A stretch of 64,000 nucleotides of DNA, taken from assembly GCF_903652925.1 (NCBI RefSeq), contig NZ_CAHLAR010000013.1, forward strand, positions 1 to 64,000, in the 5' to 3' direction. The translations under genes were made by a program, and so were the position numbers. This DNA is from Achromobacter anxifer. GTDB taxonomy: Bacteria; Pseudomonadota; Gammaproteobacteria; Burkholderiales; Burkholderiaceae_B. How positions within the stretch are numbered: position 1 is the first letter of the stretch; every line of letters starts with the position of its first letter. The notes beneath the pieces are model-generated. The model saw nothing but the letters and a program-made list of their open reading frames with translations. It did not search any database and had not been told where the DNA came from. Shown here one piece after another: positions 16,755 to 24,739 of the stretch.

Positions 16755-17648
16755 TCAACGGCTCCGCCGCGGCGCCGCGCCCAGGTTCAGCACGATCAGC
16801 GCCGCCCCGCCCAGCACCAGGCCAAAGCCCCACCAATCCATGGCCGCGGGCCGGTCGCCCACCAGCGCCATCGCGCCCAGCACCCCCACCACCGGCACCA
16901 TCAGCGTGGTCAGCGCCGCCACCGTGGCGCTGACGCGCTCGCTCAGCACGAACCAGAGCCAGTACGCGACGGCGGTGCCCAGGATGATGTGGAACGACAA
17001 GGCCCCTGCCACGCGGCCGTTCCAGCCCTGCGTGGGAAACGATTCACCCGCGATCAGCACGCCGCCCAGGGCGCAGGCCGCACCCACCGCCAACTGCCAG
17101 GCGGTGACGACGATGCGGCTCCCGGCCACGGGCCAGCCCTTCAGGTAGACGGAACCGGCGGCCCAGCAGAAGGCCGCCACCAGCGGAAAGGCGAGCCCCT
17201 TGGCCGCGGCCATATCGTGTTCGCCGAACACGGCGCGCAACACCGGCCAGGCCAGGATGGACACCCCGGCCGCGCCCAGCAGCAGCGCCAGCGCCCGGCG
17301 CCCGTCCAGGCGTTCGCCCAGCACCGCCCAGGCCAGCACGGCCGACATCATGGGCATGGTGAAGGTCAGCACCGCCGCGCGCGAGGTGCTGGTGCTGAGC
17401 TGCGCCCAGGCCACCAGCAGATTGAAGGCCGCGACGGCAAGCAGCCCGCCCACGATGATGCCGCGCCACGACTCGCGCGGCGGCAGCAGGGGCAGCCGCT
17501 TGGCGCGCGCCAGCAGCAACAGCAGCACCGCGCCGCTGCCCAGGCCGAGCAGGCGCAAGGTGAACGGCGGAAAGATCGACAGGATGATCTTCACCGCCGG
17601 CCAGTTCAGGCCCCAGAACAGGGCCAGCGCAACCGGGATCAGGCGCAC
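16755..17648 (-). CDS. EamA/DMT-family membrane transporter
   Basis: Second EamA transporter, 297 residues, ten predicted helices, opening PVALALFWGLNWPAVKIIL. It begins with GTG and overlaps the end of the acetyltransferase gene by ten bases, so the pair is an operon. It converges on the other EamA gene with a 16-base gap. Acetyltransferase plus exporter suggests modification and efflux of a small amine or antimetabolite. Confidence 0.85.
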   Translation of the reverse strand: MRLIPVALALFWGLNWPAVKIILSIFPPFTLRLLGLGSGAVLLLLLARAKRLPLLPPRESWRGIIVGGLLAVAAFNLLVAWAQLSTSTSRAAVLTFTMPMMSAVLAWAVLGERLDGRRALALLLGAAGVSILAWPVLRAVFGEHDMAAAKGLAFPLVAAFCWAAGSVYLKGWPVAGSRIVVTAWQLAVGAACALGGVLIAGESFPTQGWNGRVAGALSFHIILGTAVAYWLWFVLSERVSATVAALTTLMVPVVGVLGAMALVGDRPAAMDWWGFGLVLGGAALIVLNLGAAPRRSR

Positions 17649-18367
17649 GCGGCGCGAGCCTGCTCGGTCAGTTCGGACAGGCCACGAAGCTGTCGGCCCT
17701 GGGCATCGAAATTGTCCGGGCTCAGCCAGCGTTCATAGGCGGCGCGCAAGGCGGGCCAGTCGCCGTCGACGATGGCGAACCAGGCCGTGTCGCGGCTGCG
17801 GCCCTTGTACACCGTGGCCTGGCGGAAGATGCCTTCGAACTCGAAACCCAGCCGGGCGGCGGCGCTGCGCGACGGCGCGTTCAGGCTGTCGCACTTCCAT
17901 TCGTAGCGGCGGTAGCCCAGTTCGTCGAAGGCGCGGCGCATCAGCAGGAACTGGGCCTCGGTGGCGATGCGCGTGCGCTTGAGCTGGCGCGAAAACGACA
18001 CGAAGCCCACTTCGATCGCCCCATTGGCCGGGTCGATGCGCATCAGCGCCAGCGTGCCGACGGCACGGCCCGTTTCCAGGTCAATGATGGCGTGATGCAG
18101 GGGATCGTTGCCGGCCTGCGCCTTTTCCGCGAACTCGCGATAGGCCGCCAGATCAGCGAACGGCCCCACCGACATATAGGTCCAGTCGCTGTCGTCCGGG
18201 GCCAGGCTGAACGCCTGGTACAGGTCCTCGGCATGGCGCTCGGCCGATAGCGGCTCCAGCCGGCAATAGCGGCCGACGATGGGATCCAGGGGCGGACGCG
18301 GGCGCGGGGTCCAGCCCGGCACTTCCGGGCCTATGGGTTGCTGGAAAGCGTTGACGCGGGGTTGCAT
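17639..18367 (-). CDS. GNAT-family N-acetyltransferase (RimJ/RimL-like)
   Basis: GNAT enzyme of about 242 residues with the RimL-type layout: RYCRLEPLSAERHAEDLY near the N-terminus, core RIATEAQFLLMRRAFDELG and the C-terminal RLGFEFEGIFRQ. It transfers acetyl from acetyl-CoA to an amine. The ATG at 18367 is preferred; one five codons upstream is possible. It is divergent from a MocR regulator gene with a three-part operator in between, which suggests MocR control. Confidence 0.82.
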   Translation of the reverse strand: MQPRVNAFQQPIGPEVPGWTPRPRPPLDPIVGRYCRLEPLSAERHAEDLYQAFSLAPDDSDWTYMSVGPFADLAAYREFAEKAQAGNDPLHHAIIDLETGRAVGTLALMRIDPANGAIEVGFVSFSRQLKRTRIATEAQFLLMRRAFDELGYRRYEWKCDSLNAPSRSAAARLGFEFEGIFRQATVYKGRSRDTAWFAIVDGDWPALRAAYERWLSPDNFDAQGRQLRGLSELTEQARAACA

Positions 18368-18431
18368 GCTGCGAGGCCTCATCTGGGTTGGCGCGCGCCG
18401 CCGGCAGCGGCGGACACAATGCGCATGTCCT

Positions 18432-18471
18432 CACGATATCGAAATCGTGGCATCATAAAAAGCACCACGAT
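18432..18471. promoter_or_regulatory. CACGAT operator cluster between acetyltransferase and MocR genes
   Basis: CACGAT at 18432-18437, its complement ATCGTG at 18444-18449 and CACGAT again at 18466-18471 occupy the divergent promoter region. The inverted pair plus direct repeat resembles the multi-half-site operators of MocR/PdxR regulators. An AT-rich segment (CATATATTTAATA) follows before the MocR start. Confidence 0.5.
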
Positions 18472-18493
18472 CCATATATTTAATAGGGCCAAG

Positions 18494-19963
18494 ATGGACA
18501 CCCCCGCCCTGCTCTCCAGCCCGCTCGCGCGCGGTCCCGGCACCCAGCCGCGGCAGCGCCAGCTGATCCAGCGCCTCAAGCAGGCCATCCTGGCCGGGCA
18601 GTTGCCCGCAGGCGGCAGGCTGCCCTCGTCGCGCGCCCTGTCCGAGGAACTGGACATCTCGCGCAACACGGTCCTGATCGCCTATGAACAGCTGACGGCC
18701 GAAGGCTATGTGATCGCCGACCGCCAAGGCACGCGGGTGGCCCCTCTGTCGGCCGCTGCCGCCATCGCCGCCAAGCGCACCGCGCCGCCCCCGCCCCAGC
18801 CCGCGCTCACGGCTCAGCGGCTGACGCGCATCGTCTCCACGCGCTACGCCCACGACAGTTCGCTGCCCATGACGCCCGGCACCCCGGCGCTGACGCAATT
18901 CCCCATCAGCGCCTGGCGCCGCGCGCAGGACCGCGCGCTGCAAGCGGCCCCGGCCACCACCCTGGGCTACGGTCATCCCGTGGGCGAGCCGGCGCTGCGC
19001 GAAGCCATCGCCCAATACCTGCGCGTGTCGCGCGGCGTGCGCTGCGACGCCTCGCGCATCGTCATCACCGAAGGCGCCCAAGGCGCGCTGGCGCTGTGCG
19101 TGCAGCTTTTGACCAACCCCGGCGACACCGCCTGGCTGGAAGACCCGGGCTACCGCGGCGCCAAGTCCGCCTTCCACGGCGGCGACCTGGACGTGGTGGC
19201 GATGCGCGTGGACGCGGATGGCATCGTGATCCCCGAAAACGCCTGGCGGGAACGCCCGCCGCGTCTCATCCAGACTACGCCATCGCACCAGTACCCCACC
19301 GGCGCGGTGCTGTCCCTGCCGCGCCGCCTGGGGCTGATCGAACGGGCCCGCCAGGCCGGCGCCTGGATCATCGAGGACGACTACGACAGCGAATTCCGCC
19401 ATCAGGGCGAACCGATAGCCGCGATGCAGGGCCTGGTCGAGGATGCGCCGGTGCTCTACGTGGGCACCTTCAGCAAGACCATGTTCCCGGCGCTGCGCCT
19501 GGGCTTCCTGGTGCTGCCCGAAGCCATCGCGGCGCAGGCCATGCCGTCCATCATCGAAATGATGCGCGGCGGCCATCGGCTGGAACAACTGACCATGGCC
19601 GCCTTCATGGAAAACGGCCAGTACTCGCGCCACCTGGGCCGCATGCGCCGCCTGTACCGCGAACGCCAGGCCGCGCTGCGTGAGGCCCTGGCCGGGCATC
19701 TGGGGATCGAACACGAGGTGCTGGGCGGCCATTGCGGCCTGCACCTGACGGTGCGGCTACCCGCGCAGTTTCCAGACAGGGAGATCGTGCAGCAGGCGCG
19801 CAAGATCGGCATGAACCCGGGCGCGCTGTCATCGTTCGCGGTGGCGCCGCGGGCCGAGGACAACGGACTGGTGATCGGGTACGGGAATACGGGGGCCGAG
19901 CGGTTTCCAGCGTTGGTGCAGAGGTTGAGAAAGGTGGCGTTGGCGGCGCGTCAGGCTTCGTAG
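18494..19963 (+). CDS. MocR/PdxR-family regulator (GntR HTH fused to aminotransferase domain)
   Basis: 489 residues: an N-terminal winged helix (LPSSRALSEELDISRNTVLIAYEQL) joined by a linker to a fold-type I aminotransferase domain with the PLP lysine in GTFSKTMFPALR. Such proteins sense PLP or amino compounds. The ATG at 18494 starts just before the HTH; upstream codons are promoter. The last ~95 bases have odd codon use (TTG, AGG, AGA, almost no C in third position) beside the structured element that begins just past its stop. Confidence 0.88.
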   Translation: MDTPALLSSPLARGPGTQPRQRQLIQRLKQAILAGQLPAGGRLPSSRALSEELDISRNTVLIAYEQLTAEGYVIADRQGTRVAPLSAAAAIAAKRTAPPPPQPALTAQRLTRIVSTRYAHDSSLPMTPGTPALTQFPISAWRRAQDRALQAAPATTLGYGHPVGEPALREAIAQYLRVSRGVRCDASRIVITEGAQGALALCVQLLTNPGDTAWLEDPGYRGAKSAFHGGDLDVVAMRVDADGIVIPENAWRERPPRLIQTTPSHQYPTGAVLSLPRRLGLIERARQAGAWIIEDDYDSEFRHQGEPIAAMQGLVEDAPVLYVGTFSKTMFPALRLGFLVLPEAIAAQAMPSIIEMMRGGHRLEQLTMAAFMENGQYSRHLGRMRRLYRERQAALREALAGHLGIEHEVLGGHCGLHLTVRLPAQFPDREIVQQARKIGMNPGALSSFAVAPRAEDNGLVIGYGNTGAERFPALVQRLRKVALAARQAS

Positions 19964-20104
19964 GTCCGGCCGTCAGTACGAACGGTTGCAGGCAGTGCAG
20001 AGGGCAGACTTCGTAGGTCGCCCATCGGCGCGGGCGGTGAGCTGCCGCTGTCTTGGCTTGTTGCGCTGCTGGAGCCGTGGTCAGGGGCGACTCGTGAGCT
20101 GCCC

Positions 20105-20138
20105 GTATCAATCGGCCGCCCGGGCGGCCGATTGATAC
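20105..20138. repeat. perfect 34-base palindrome in element copy 1
   Basis: Two 17-base arms are fully complementary (outer end GTATCAAT, inner CGGCCGCCC). In copy 2 the palindrome at 39383-39416 has the same length and a related GC centre but different outer arms (GTAATT), still paired at 15 of 17 positions. Confidence 0.85.
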
Positions 20139-20398
20139 ATACGCGATTCACAAAATTTCTATCGTGTTCGCTGCGCGAATACGGCGAATCGTCCACCCAT
20201 GCACCGACTCTTTTAAGGAACCGGTGACAAACAGCGCGCAGCGCCATCACTCGCCGCAAGACACCGCGTAAGCTCCCAAAGGCCGCCCGCGCGGCCGGCC
20301 GGGAGCGGGCCCCGCAAGACCTTTCGCCCCGCCCCGCCGATGGTAAACACGCCAAGCACACCACCCGCCCCAGCGCCCGTGAAGTTTCAACCGCCGGA

Positions 20399-20563
20399 GC
20401 CAGCCGCGCCGTGGGCCTGGGGCGAGCGGGGCGTCGATAAGCCCGAGGGAATCGGAAGGCAGCCGCCGTAGGCGGCAACGACGATGACGACGGGGAAGCC
20501 CGGAGCGAAGGCTCCGGGCCGCAATCGTTGCCCTGCTCGCCCCAGGCCCGCGGCGCGGCTGGC
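20399..20563 (+). other. hairpin module: 97-base conserved core in a 34-bp stem (copy 1)
   Basis: Left arm 20399-20432 pairs with right arm 20530-20563, all 34 positions, two as G-T wobbles. The core 20433-20529 contains two further hairpins: GCCGCC-GTA-GGCGGC (20462-20476) and GCCCGGAGC-GAAG-GCTCCGGGC (20498-20519). Against copy 2 the outer stem differs at about ten base pairs, nearly all compensated. Wobbles and compensation suggest a selected RNA fold; arm-to-arm gene conversion is the alternative. Confidence 0.7.
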
Positions 20564-20609
20564 GCCTAAAGAACACCACCACCCGCAAAACGCGGCACAA
20601 CAAAGCCCA

Positions 20610-20906
20610 TCAATTAATCAACCCACCCAACACCAACACCGCCAAAAACCCCCAAACCAACGCCCCCAGCAAACTCCGCCGCAACAACGCCTTAACCGCC
20701 GCCCAAAGCAACATCAACCCGATAGCCAACACCGCCAGATTGAACACCGACGGACTCATCCCCATCGCGCCCGACAGGCCCGAATAGAAATCGCCCAGCG
20801 CACCGCCGATCCCGCCCAACAGCCACTTCAGGCCCGCGACGACGCTGCGCAGCGCCTCGCCGAGCATGCCGCCCAGCGATGCGAAGAAGCCGTCATCGGT
20901 CTGCAT
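20610..20906 (-). CDS. small membrane protein co-translated with a LysE exporter
   Basis: 98 residues beginning MQTDDGFF, with a glycine-rich amphipathic middle and two hydrophobic segments near the C-terminus (VFNLAVLAIGLMLLWAAV and ALVWGFLAVLVLGGLI) separated by a basic loop LLRRS. The ATG overlaps the exporter stop by one base (TGATG). Function unknown. Its last ~110 bases are extreme: the + strand 20621-20720 has 51 C, 36 A, 9 G and 4 T, so the coding strand is almost only G and T, next to the structured element. Confidence 0.7.
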   Translation of the reverse strand: MQTDDGFFASLGGMLGEALRSVVAGLKWLLGGIGGALGDFYSGLSGAMGMSPSVFNLAVLAIGLMLLWAAVKALLRRSLLGALVWGFLAVLVLGGLIN

Positions 20907-21538
20907 CAGCGGCGGCTGTCCATGAGCATGCGCACCGCCAGCCCGGCCAGCACCGTGCCCATCAGCCAGCGCTGCACCACCATCCACACGGGCCGGCCCG
21001 CCAGGAAGCCGGCGATGGAGCCGGCCATGATGGCGATCAGCGCATTGACCGTGAGGCTGATCGCCACCTGCGTCATGCCCAGCGCCAGCGACTGCGTGAA
21101 CACGCTGCCGCGCTCGGGCTGGATGAACTGCGGCAGCAGCGACACGTACATGATCGCGATCTTGGGATTGAGCAGATTGGTCACCAGCCCCATCGTGAAC
21201 AGCGTGCGCGGGCTGCTCTTGGGCAGCTCGCGCACCTGGAACGGCGAACGCCCGCCCGGACGCAGCGCCTGCCAGGCCATGTACAGCAGGTACAGCGCGC
21301 CGCCGATGCGCAGCGCGTCATAGGCGTAAGGCACCGCCATCAGCAGCGCCGTAATGCCGAAGGCCGCGCAAAGCACGTAGAAGACGAAGCCGACCGCCAC
21401 GCCCCCCAGCGAAATCAGGCCCGCCTGCGCGCCTTGTGAAATGGAACGGGAGACCAGGTAGATCATGTTGGGCCCGGGCGTGAGCACCATGCCCAGGGCA
21501 ACCAGGGCGAACGTCATCAGATGGGTAAGGTCGGGCAT
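20906..21538 (-). CDS. LysE/RhtB-family amino-acid exporter
   Basis: 210-residue inner-membrane exporter with the family N-terminus ALGMVLTPGPNMIYLVSRSI and six predicted helices; it contains NLLNPKIAIMYVSLLPQF, the second family landmark. The ATG at 21538 (MPDLTHLM) is chosen because upstream residues are not hydrophobic or conserved. It exports an amino acid or homoserine lactone-like compound. It is co-translated with a small membrane protein. Confidence 0.87.
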   Translation of the reverse strand: MPDLTHLMTFALVALGMVLTPGPNMIYLVSRSISQGAQAGLISLGGVAVGFVFYVLCAAFGITALLMAVPYAYDALRIGGALYLLYMAWQALRPGGRSPFQVRELPKSSPRTLFTMGLVTNLLNPKIAIMYVSLLPQFIQPERGSVFTQSLALGMTQVAISLTVNALIAIMAGSIAGFLAGRPVWMVVQRWLMGTVLAGLAVRMLMDSRR

Positions 21539-21690
21539 GATGGGCCGGCGCAAGGCCGTGCAGGAAGTGGAAGCGTGAACTGACACAGTAGCCCAAAACT
21601 GTATCGGAACAGGGACTTTCCAGGCCGGGTTTACATGGCAGTGGCGCCGGCGATACAGTGGACCGGTTCCCGTCCCTGGAGAGCCCGGAC

Positions 21691-22509
21691 ATGCCGCAAG
21701 CGCATCCTCATCCGAAAGACGGCGCCATCCGCATCGGCATCGGGGGCTGGACCTACGCCCCCTGGCGCGGCGCCTTCTACCCCGAAAACCTGCCGCATGC
21801 GCGGGAGCTGGAATACGCCAGCCGCCAGCTCAGCGCCATCGAAATCAACGGCACCTACTACAGCACCCAGAAGCCGGCCACCTTCGCCAAATGGCGCGAC
21901 GAAACGCCCGAGGGTTTCGTGTTCTCGCTGAAGGCCTCGCGCTACGCCACCAACCGCCGCGAGCTGGCGGGCGCCGGGGACTCCGTCCATCGCTTCGTGC
22001 ACAGCGGCATCGCGGAGCTGGGCCCCAAACTGGGCCCCATCGTCTGGCAGTTCGCGCCCACCAAGGCCTTCGACGCGGACGACTTCGGCGCCTTCCTAGC
22101 GCTGCTGCCGGACCAGATCGACGGCCTGCCGCTGCGGCACGTGCTGGACGTGCGCCATGCCAGCTTCGCCTGCGAGGAGTACCTGGAACTGGCGCGGCGC
22201 CACGGCGCGGCCACGGTCTACACGGACAGCGAGGACTATCCGTCCATCGCCGACCGTACCGCCGGTTTCGCGTATGCGCGGCTGATGCGCGCCAGCACGG
22301 CCTACAAGGCGGGCTACGCGCCCAAGGCGCTGGACGCCTGGGCGGACCGCCTGCGCGCCTGGGCGCGAGGCGCCCATCCGGCCGACCTGCCGCTCGCCGG
22401 CGCCCCGGAAAAGAAGGCGGCACGGCCGGCGGAGGTGTTTGCCTTCTTCATCAATGGCGCGAAGGAACGCGCGCCGATGGCGGCGCGCGCCATGATCGAA
22501 CGCTTGTAG
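21691..22509 (+). CDS. DUF72-family protein
   Basis: DUF72 protein, 272 residues, TIM-barrel-like, with the family landmarks IRIGIGGWTYAPWRG near the N-terminus, EINGTYYSTQKPATFAKW and a late FFINGAKERAPM. GGAGA eight bases before the ATG at 21691 decides the start over an ATG eleven codons upstream. Biochemical role is not established for most members. It is flanked by unrelated genes. Confidence 0.85.
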   Translation: MPQAHPHPKDGAIRIGIGGWTYAPWRGAFYPENLPHARELEYASRQLSAIEINGTYYSTQKPATFAKWRDETPEGFVFSLKASRYATNRRELAGAGDSVHRFVHSGIAELGPKLGPIVWQFAPTKAFDADDFGAFLALLPDQIDGLPLRHVLDVRHASFACEEYLELARRHGAATVYTDSEDYPSIADRTAGFAYARLMRASTAYKAGYAPKALDAWADRLRAWARGAHPADLPLAGAPEKKAARPAEVFAFFINGAKERAPMAARAMIERL

Positions 22510-22519
22510 CGCCCCGGCC

Positions 22520-23878
22520 CTATTGGGCGACCGGGGTGCGCAGGGTCACGAACTCTTCGGCGGCGGTCGGATGGATGCCGATGGTTTCGTCAAACACCTG
22601 CTTGGTCGCGCCGGCCTTCAGCGCAATGGCGATGCCCTGCACGATTTCGCCGGCGTCCGGGCCCACCATGTGCACGCCCAGCACGCGGTCGGTCTTGGCG
22701 TCCACGATCAGCTTCATCAGGGTCTTTTCCTGCGACTCGGTCAGGGTCAGCTTCATGGGCCGGAAGCGGCTCTCGAACAGCTTGACCTCGTGGCCGGCCG
22801 CGCGCGCCTCTTCCGTGGTCATGCCCACCGTGCCGATGTTCGGCAGGCTGAACACCGCGGTCGGAATCAGCTGGTAGTCGACCTTGCGGTATTCCTCGGG
22901 ACGGAACAGGCGCCGCGCCACGGCCATGCCTTCGGCCAGGGCCACGGGCGTCAGCGGCACCCGGCCGATCACGTCGCCGATGGCCAGGATGGAAGGCTCG
23001 GCCGTGCGGTACTCCTCGTCGACCTCGATGAAGCCGCCCTTGCCCAGCTTGACGGCGGTGTTCTCCAGCCCCAGGTTGTCCAGCATGGGCCGGCGGCCGG
23101 TGGCGTAGAACACGCAGTCGGCCTCGACCACGGAGCCGTCCTTCAGGGTCGCGGCCAGCGTGCCGTCGGCCTGCTTGTCGATACGCACGACCTCGGCGTT
23201 GAAGCGCAGGTCGATGCCCTTTTTCACCAGCTCGTCGCGCAGGTGCTCGCGCACGCCCTGGTCGAAGCCGCGCAGGAACAGCGGACCGCGATAGACCTGC
23301 GTGGTCTGCGCGCCCATGCCGTTGAAAATCGAGGCGAATTCGACCGCGATGTAGCCGCCGCCCACCACCAGCACGCGGCGCGGCAGTTGCTTCAGGAAAA
23401 AGGCCTCGTTCGAGGTGATCGCGTGTTCCTTGCCCGGGATGTCCGGCACCTGGGGCCAGCCGCCGGTCGCCACCAGGATATGGGCGGCGCTATAGGACTT
23501 GCCGTTGATCTCGACCGTGTGGGGATCCAGGATACGGGCGTGGCCTTCCAGCAGGGTCACGCCGCTATTGACCAGCAAATTGCGGTAAATGCCGTTAAGA
23601 CGCTCGATCTCCCGATTCTTGTTCGCGATCAGCGCGGGCCAGTCGAAGCTGGGCTCGCCGGCGCTCCAGCCAAAACCGCGCGCCTGCTCGAAGTCCTCGC
23701 TGTAGTGCGCGCCGTAGACCAGCAGCTTCTTGGGCACGCAGCCCACATTGACGCAGGTGCCGCCCAAATAGCGGCTTTCGGCCACCGCCACGCGCGCGCC
23801 GAAGCCCGCCGCGAAACGCGCGGCGCGCACGCCGCCAGAGCCCGCGCCGATCACAAACAGATCAAAATCGAATGCCAT
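22520..23878 (-). CDS. gor: glutathione reductase
   Basis: FAD-dependent disulfide reductase, 452 residues: FAD loop GAGSGG at 11-16, redox pair Cys42/Cys47 in [14 protein letters not shown] loop [11 protein letters not shown] and the C-terminal dimer-interface histidine in GIHPTAAEE. These place it with glutathione reductase rather than lipoamide dehydrogenase or mercuric reductase. It regenerates GSH using NADPH. The ATG at 23878 has AAGGAAA upstream. Confidence 0.92.
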   Translation of the reverse strand: MAFDFDLFVIGAGSGGVRAARFAAGFGARVAVAESRYLGGTCVNVGCVPKKLLVYGAHYSEDFEQARGFGWSAGEPSFDWPALIANKNREIERLNGIYRNLLVNSGVTLLEGHARILDPHTVEINGKSYSAAHILVATGGWPQVPDIPGKEHAITSNEAFFLKQLPRRVLVVGGGYIAVEFASIFNGMGAQTTQVYRGPLFLRGFDQGVREHLRDELVKKGIDLRFNAEVVRIDKQADGTLAATLKDGSVVEADCVFYATGRRPMLDNLGLENTAVKLGKGGFIEVDEEYRTAEPSILAIGDVIGRVPLTPVALAEGMAVARRLFRPEEYRKVDYQLIPTAVFSLPNIGTVGMTTEEARAAGHEVKLFESRFRPMKLTLTESQEKTLMKLIVDAKTDRVLGVHMVGPDAGEIVQGIAIALKAGATKQVFDETIGIHPTAAEEFVTLRTPVAQ

Positions 23879-24049
23879 GGTGTTTCCTTCGCGTGCCCTT
23901 GCGGGTCCGCGTTCACTGTCCGGGAAAACCGTATTTAACACCACCCGGCGCCGGCGGCCGGCCGGGCGTCGTTTGCACAGGGCGGCAATTGCTATACAGT
24001 TTCCCGCAGGCCGGCCGCCCCGCGCCGCCCTACCCCTGGAGCAGATCCC

Positions 24050-24670
24050 ATGTCGCTTGAAACCTGGCTGGCCTTCCTGGGCGCTTCCGCCCTCCTCGTG
24101 ATGCTGCCCGGCCCCACCATACTCACCGTCATCAGCTACTCCATCGCGCAGGGCCGGCGCGCCCGCCTGCCTCTGGTGCTGGCCGTGGCGCTGGGCGACT
24201 CCACCGCCCTGCTGCTATCACTGCTGGGCCTGGGCGCCCTGCTGGCGGCGTCGGCCTTCTGGTTCACCGTGGTCAAGACGGTGGGCGGCCTGTACCTGCT
24301 GTACCTGGGCTTCAAGCTGCTGCGCGCCGGCGTCTCGCCCGCCACCTTGCCGGCCACGGCGTCGGGCTCGCGCTGGAAGCTGTTCGCCAACACCTACCTG
24401 GTGACCGCGCTGAACCCCAAGGGCATCATCTTCTTCGTGGCCTTCCTGCCGCAGTTCATCGATCCGGCGGGCGACGTGACGCGCCAGCTCTGGATCCTGT
24501 CGGCCACCTTCGTCGCCTGCGCCGGCATCAACGCCACGGCCTACGCCATTTTCGCGGGGTCGGCCCGGCGCCTGCTGGCGTCGCCCCGCGCCCAGCGCGG
24601 CTTCAACCTGGGCGGCGGCGCCCTGCTGTCCGCCGCCGGGATCTGGGCCTTGCTGGCGCGCCGGGTCTAG
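24050..24670 (+). CDS. LysE/RhtB-family amino-acid exporter
   Basis: 206 residues, six helices, opening [20 protein letters not shown] with the GPT/N motif of RhtB proteins and [17 protein letters not shown] in the middle. It is divergent from gor. It is a second LysE-type exporter within 3.5 kb of the first and is clearly diverged from it, so this is not a recent duplication. Confidence 0.87.
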   Translation: MSLETWLAFLGASALLVMLPGPTILTVISYSIAQGRRARLPLVLAVALGDSTALLLSLLGLGALLAASAFWFTVVKTVGGLYLLYLGFKLLRAGVSPATLPATASGSRWKLFANTYLVTALNPKGIIFFVAFLPQFIDPAGDVTRQLWILSATFVACAGINATAYAIFAGSARRLLASPRAQRGFNLGGGALLSAAGIWALLARRV

Positions 24671-24739
24671 GCCGGAACAGCCGCTGCGTCCGGGCGGGGA
24701 TGCCCGGGCCGCAACATCCAGGCCGCTGCCCGGCACCGG

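Larger units (their letters stand above)
20009..20566 (+). repeat. structured intergenic element, copy 1
   Basis: A ~560-base element with no credible gene, homologous over its length to 39146-39845 in the same orientation. Shared blocks include CTTCGTAGG at the left edge, GCTGCTGGAGCCGTGG, a 34-base palindrome, a hairpin with the identical 23-base loop 20278-20300, GCGCCCGTGAAGTTTCAAC, and a terminal module of a 97-base core in a 34-bp stem. Stems differ between copies but stay paired. Arms GCTCCC/GGGAGC here are GCCCCA/TGGGGC in copy 2. It fills the space between the convergent MocR and small-membrane-protein genes. I do not recognise the family; RNA or foldback DNA are both possible. Confidence 0.8.

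Noticed and set aside
20009-20609. Retron, group II intron or diversity-generating element as explanation for copy 1
   Set aside because: No reverse transcriptase gene is in the window, no intron domain V or template/variable repeat pair was seen, and the flank bias is not A-specific.
24050-24670. Recent duplication of the LysE exporter genes at 20906 and 24050
   Set aside because: The proteins share family motifs only; most positions differ, so they are old paralogues.
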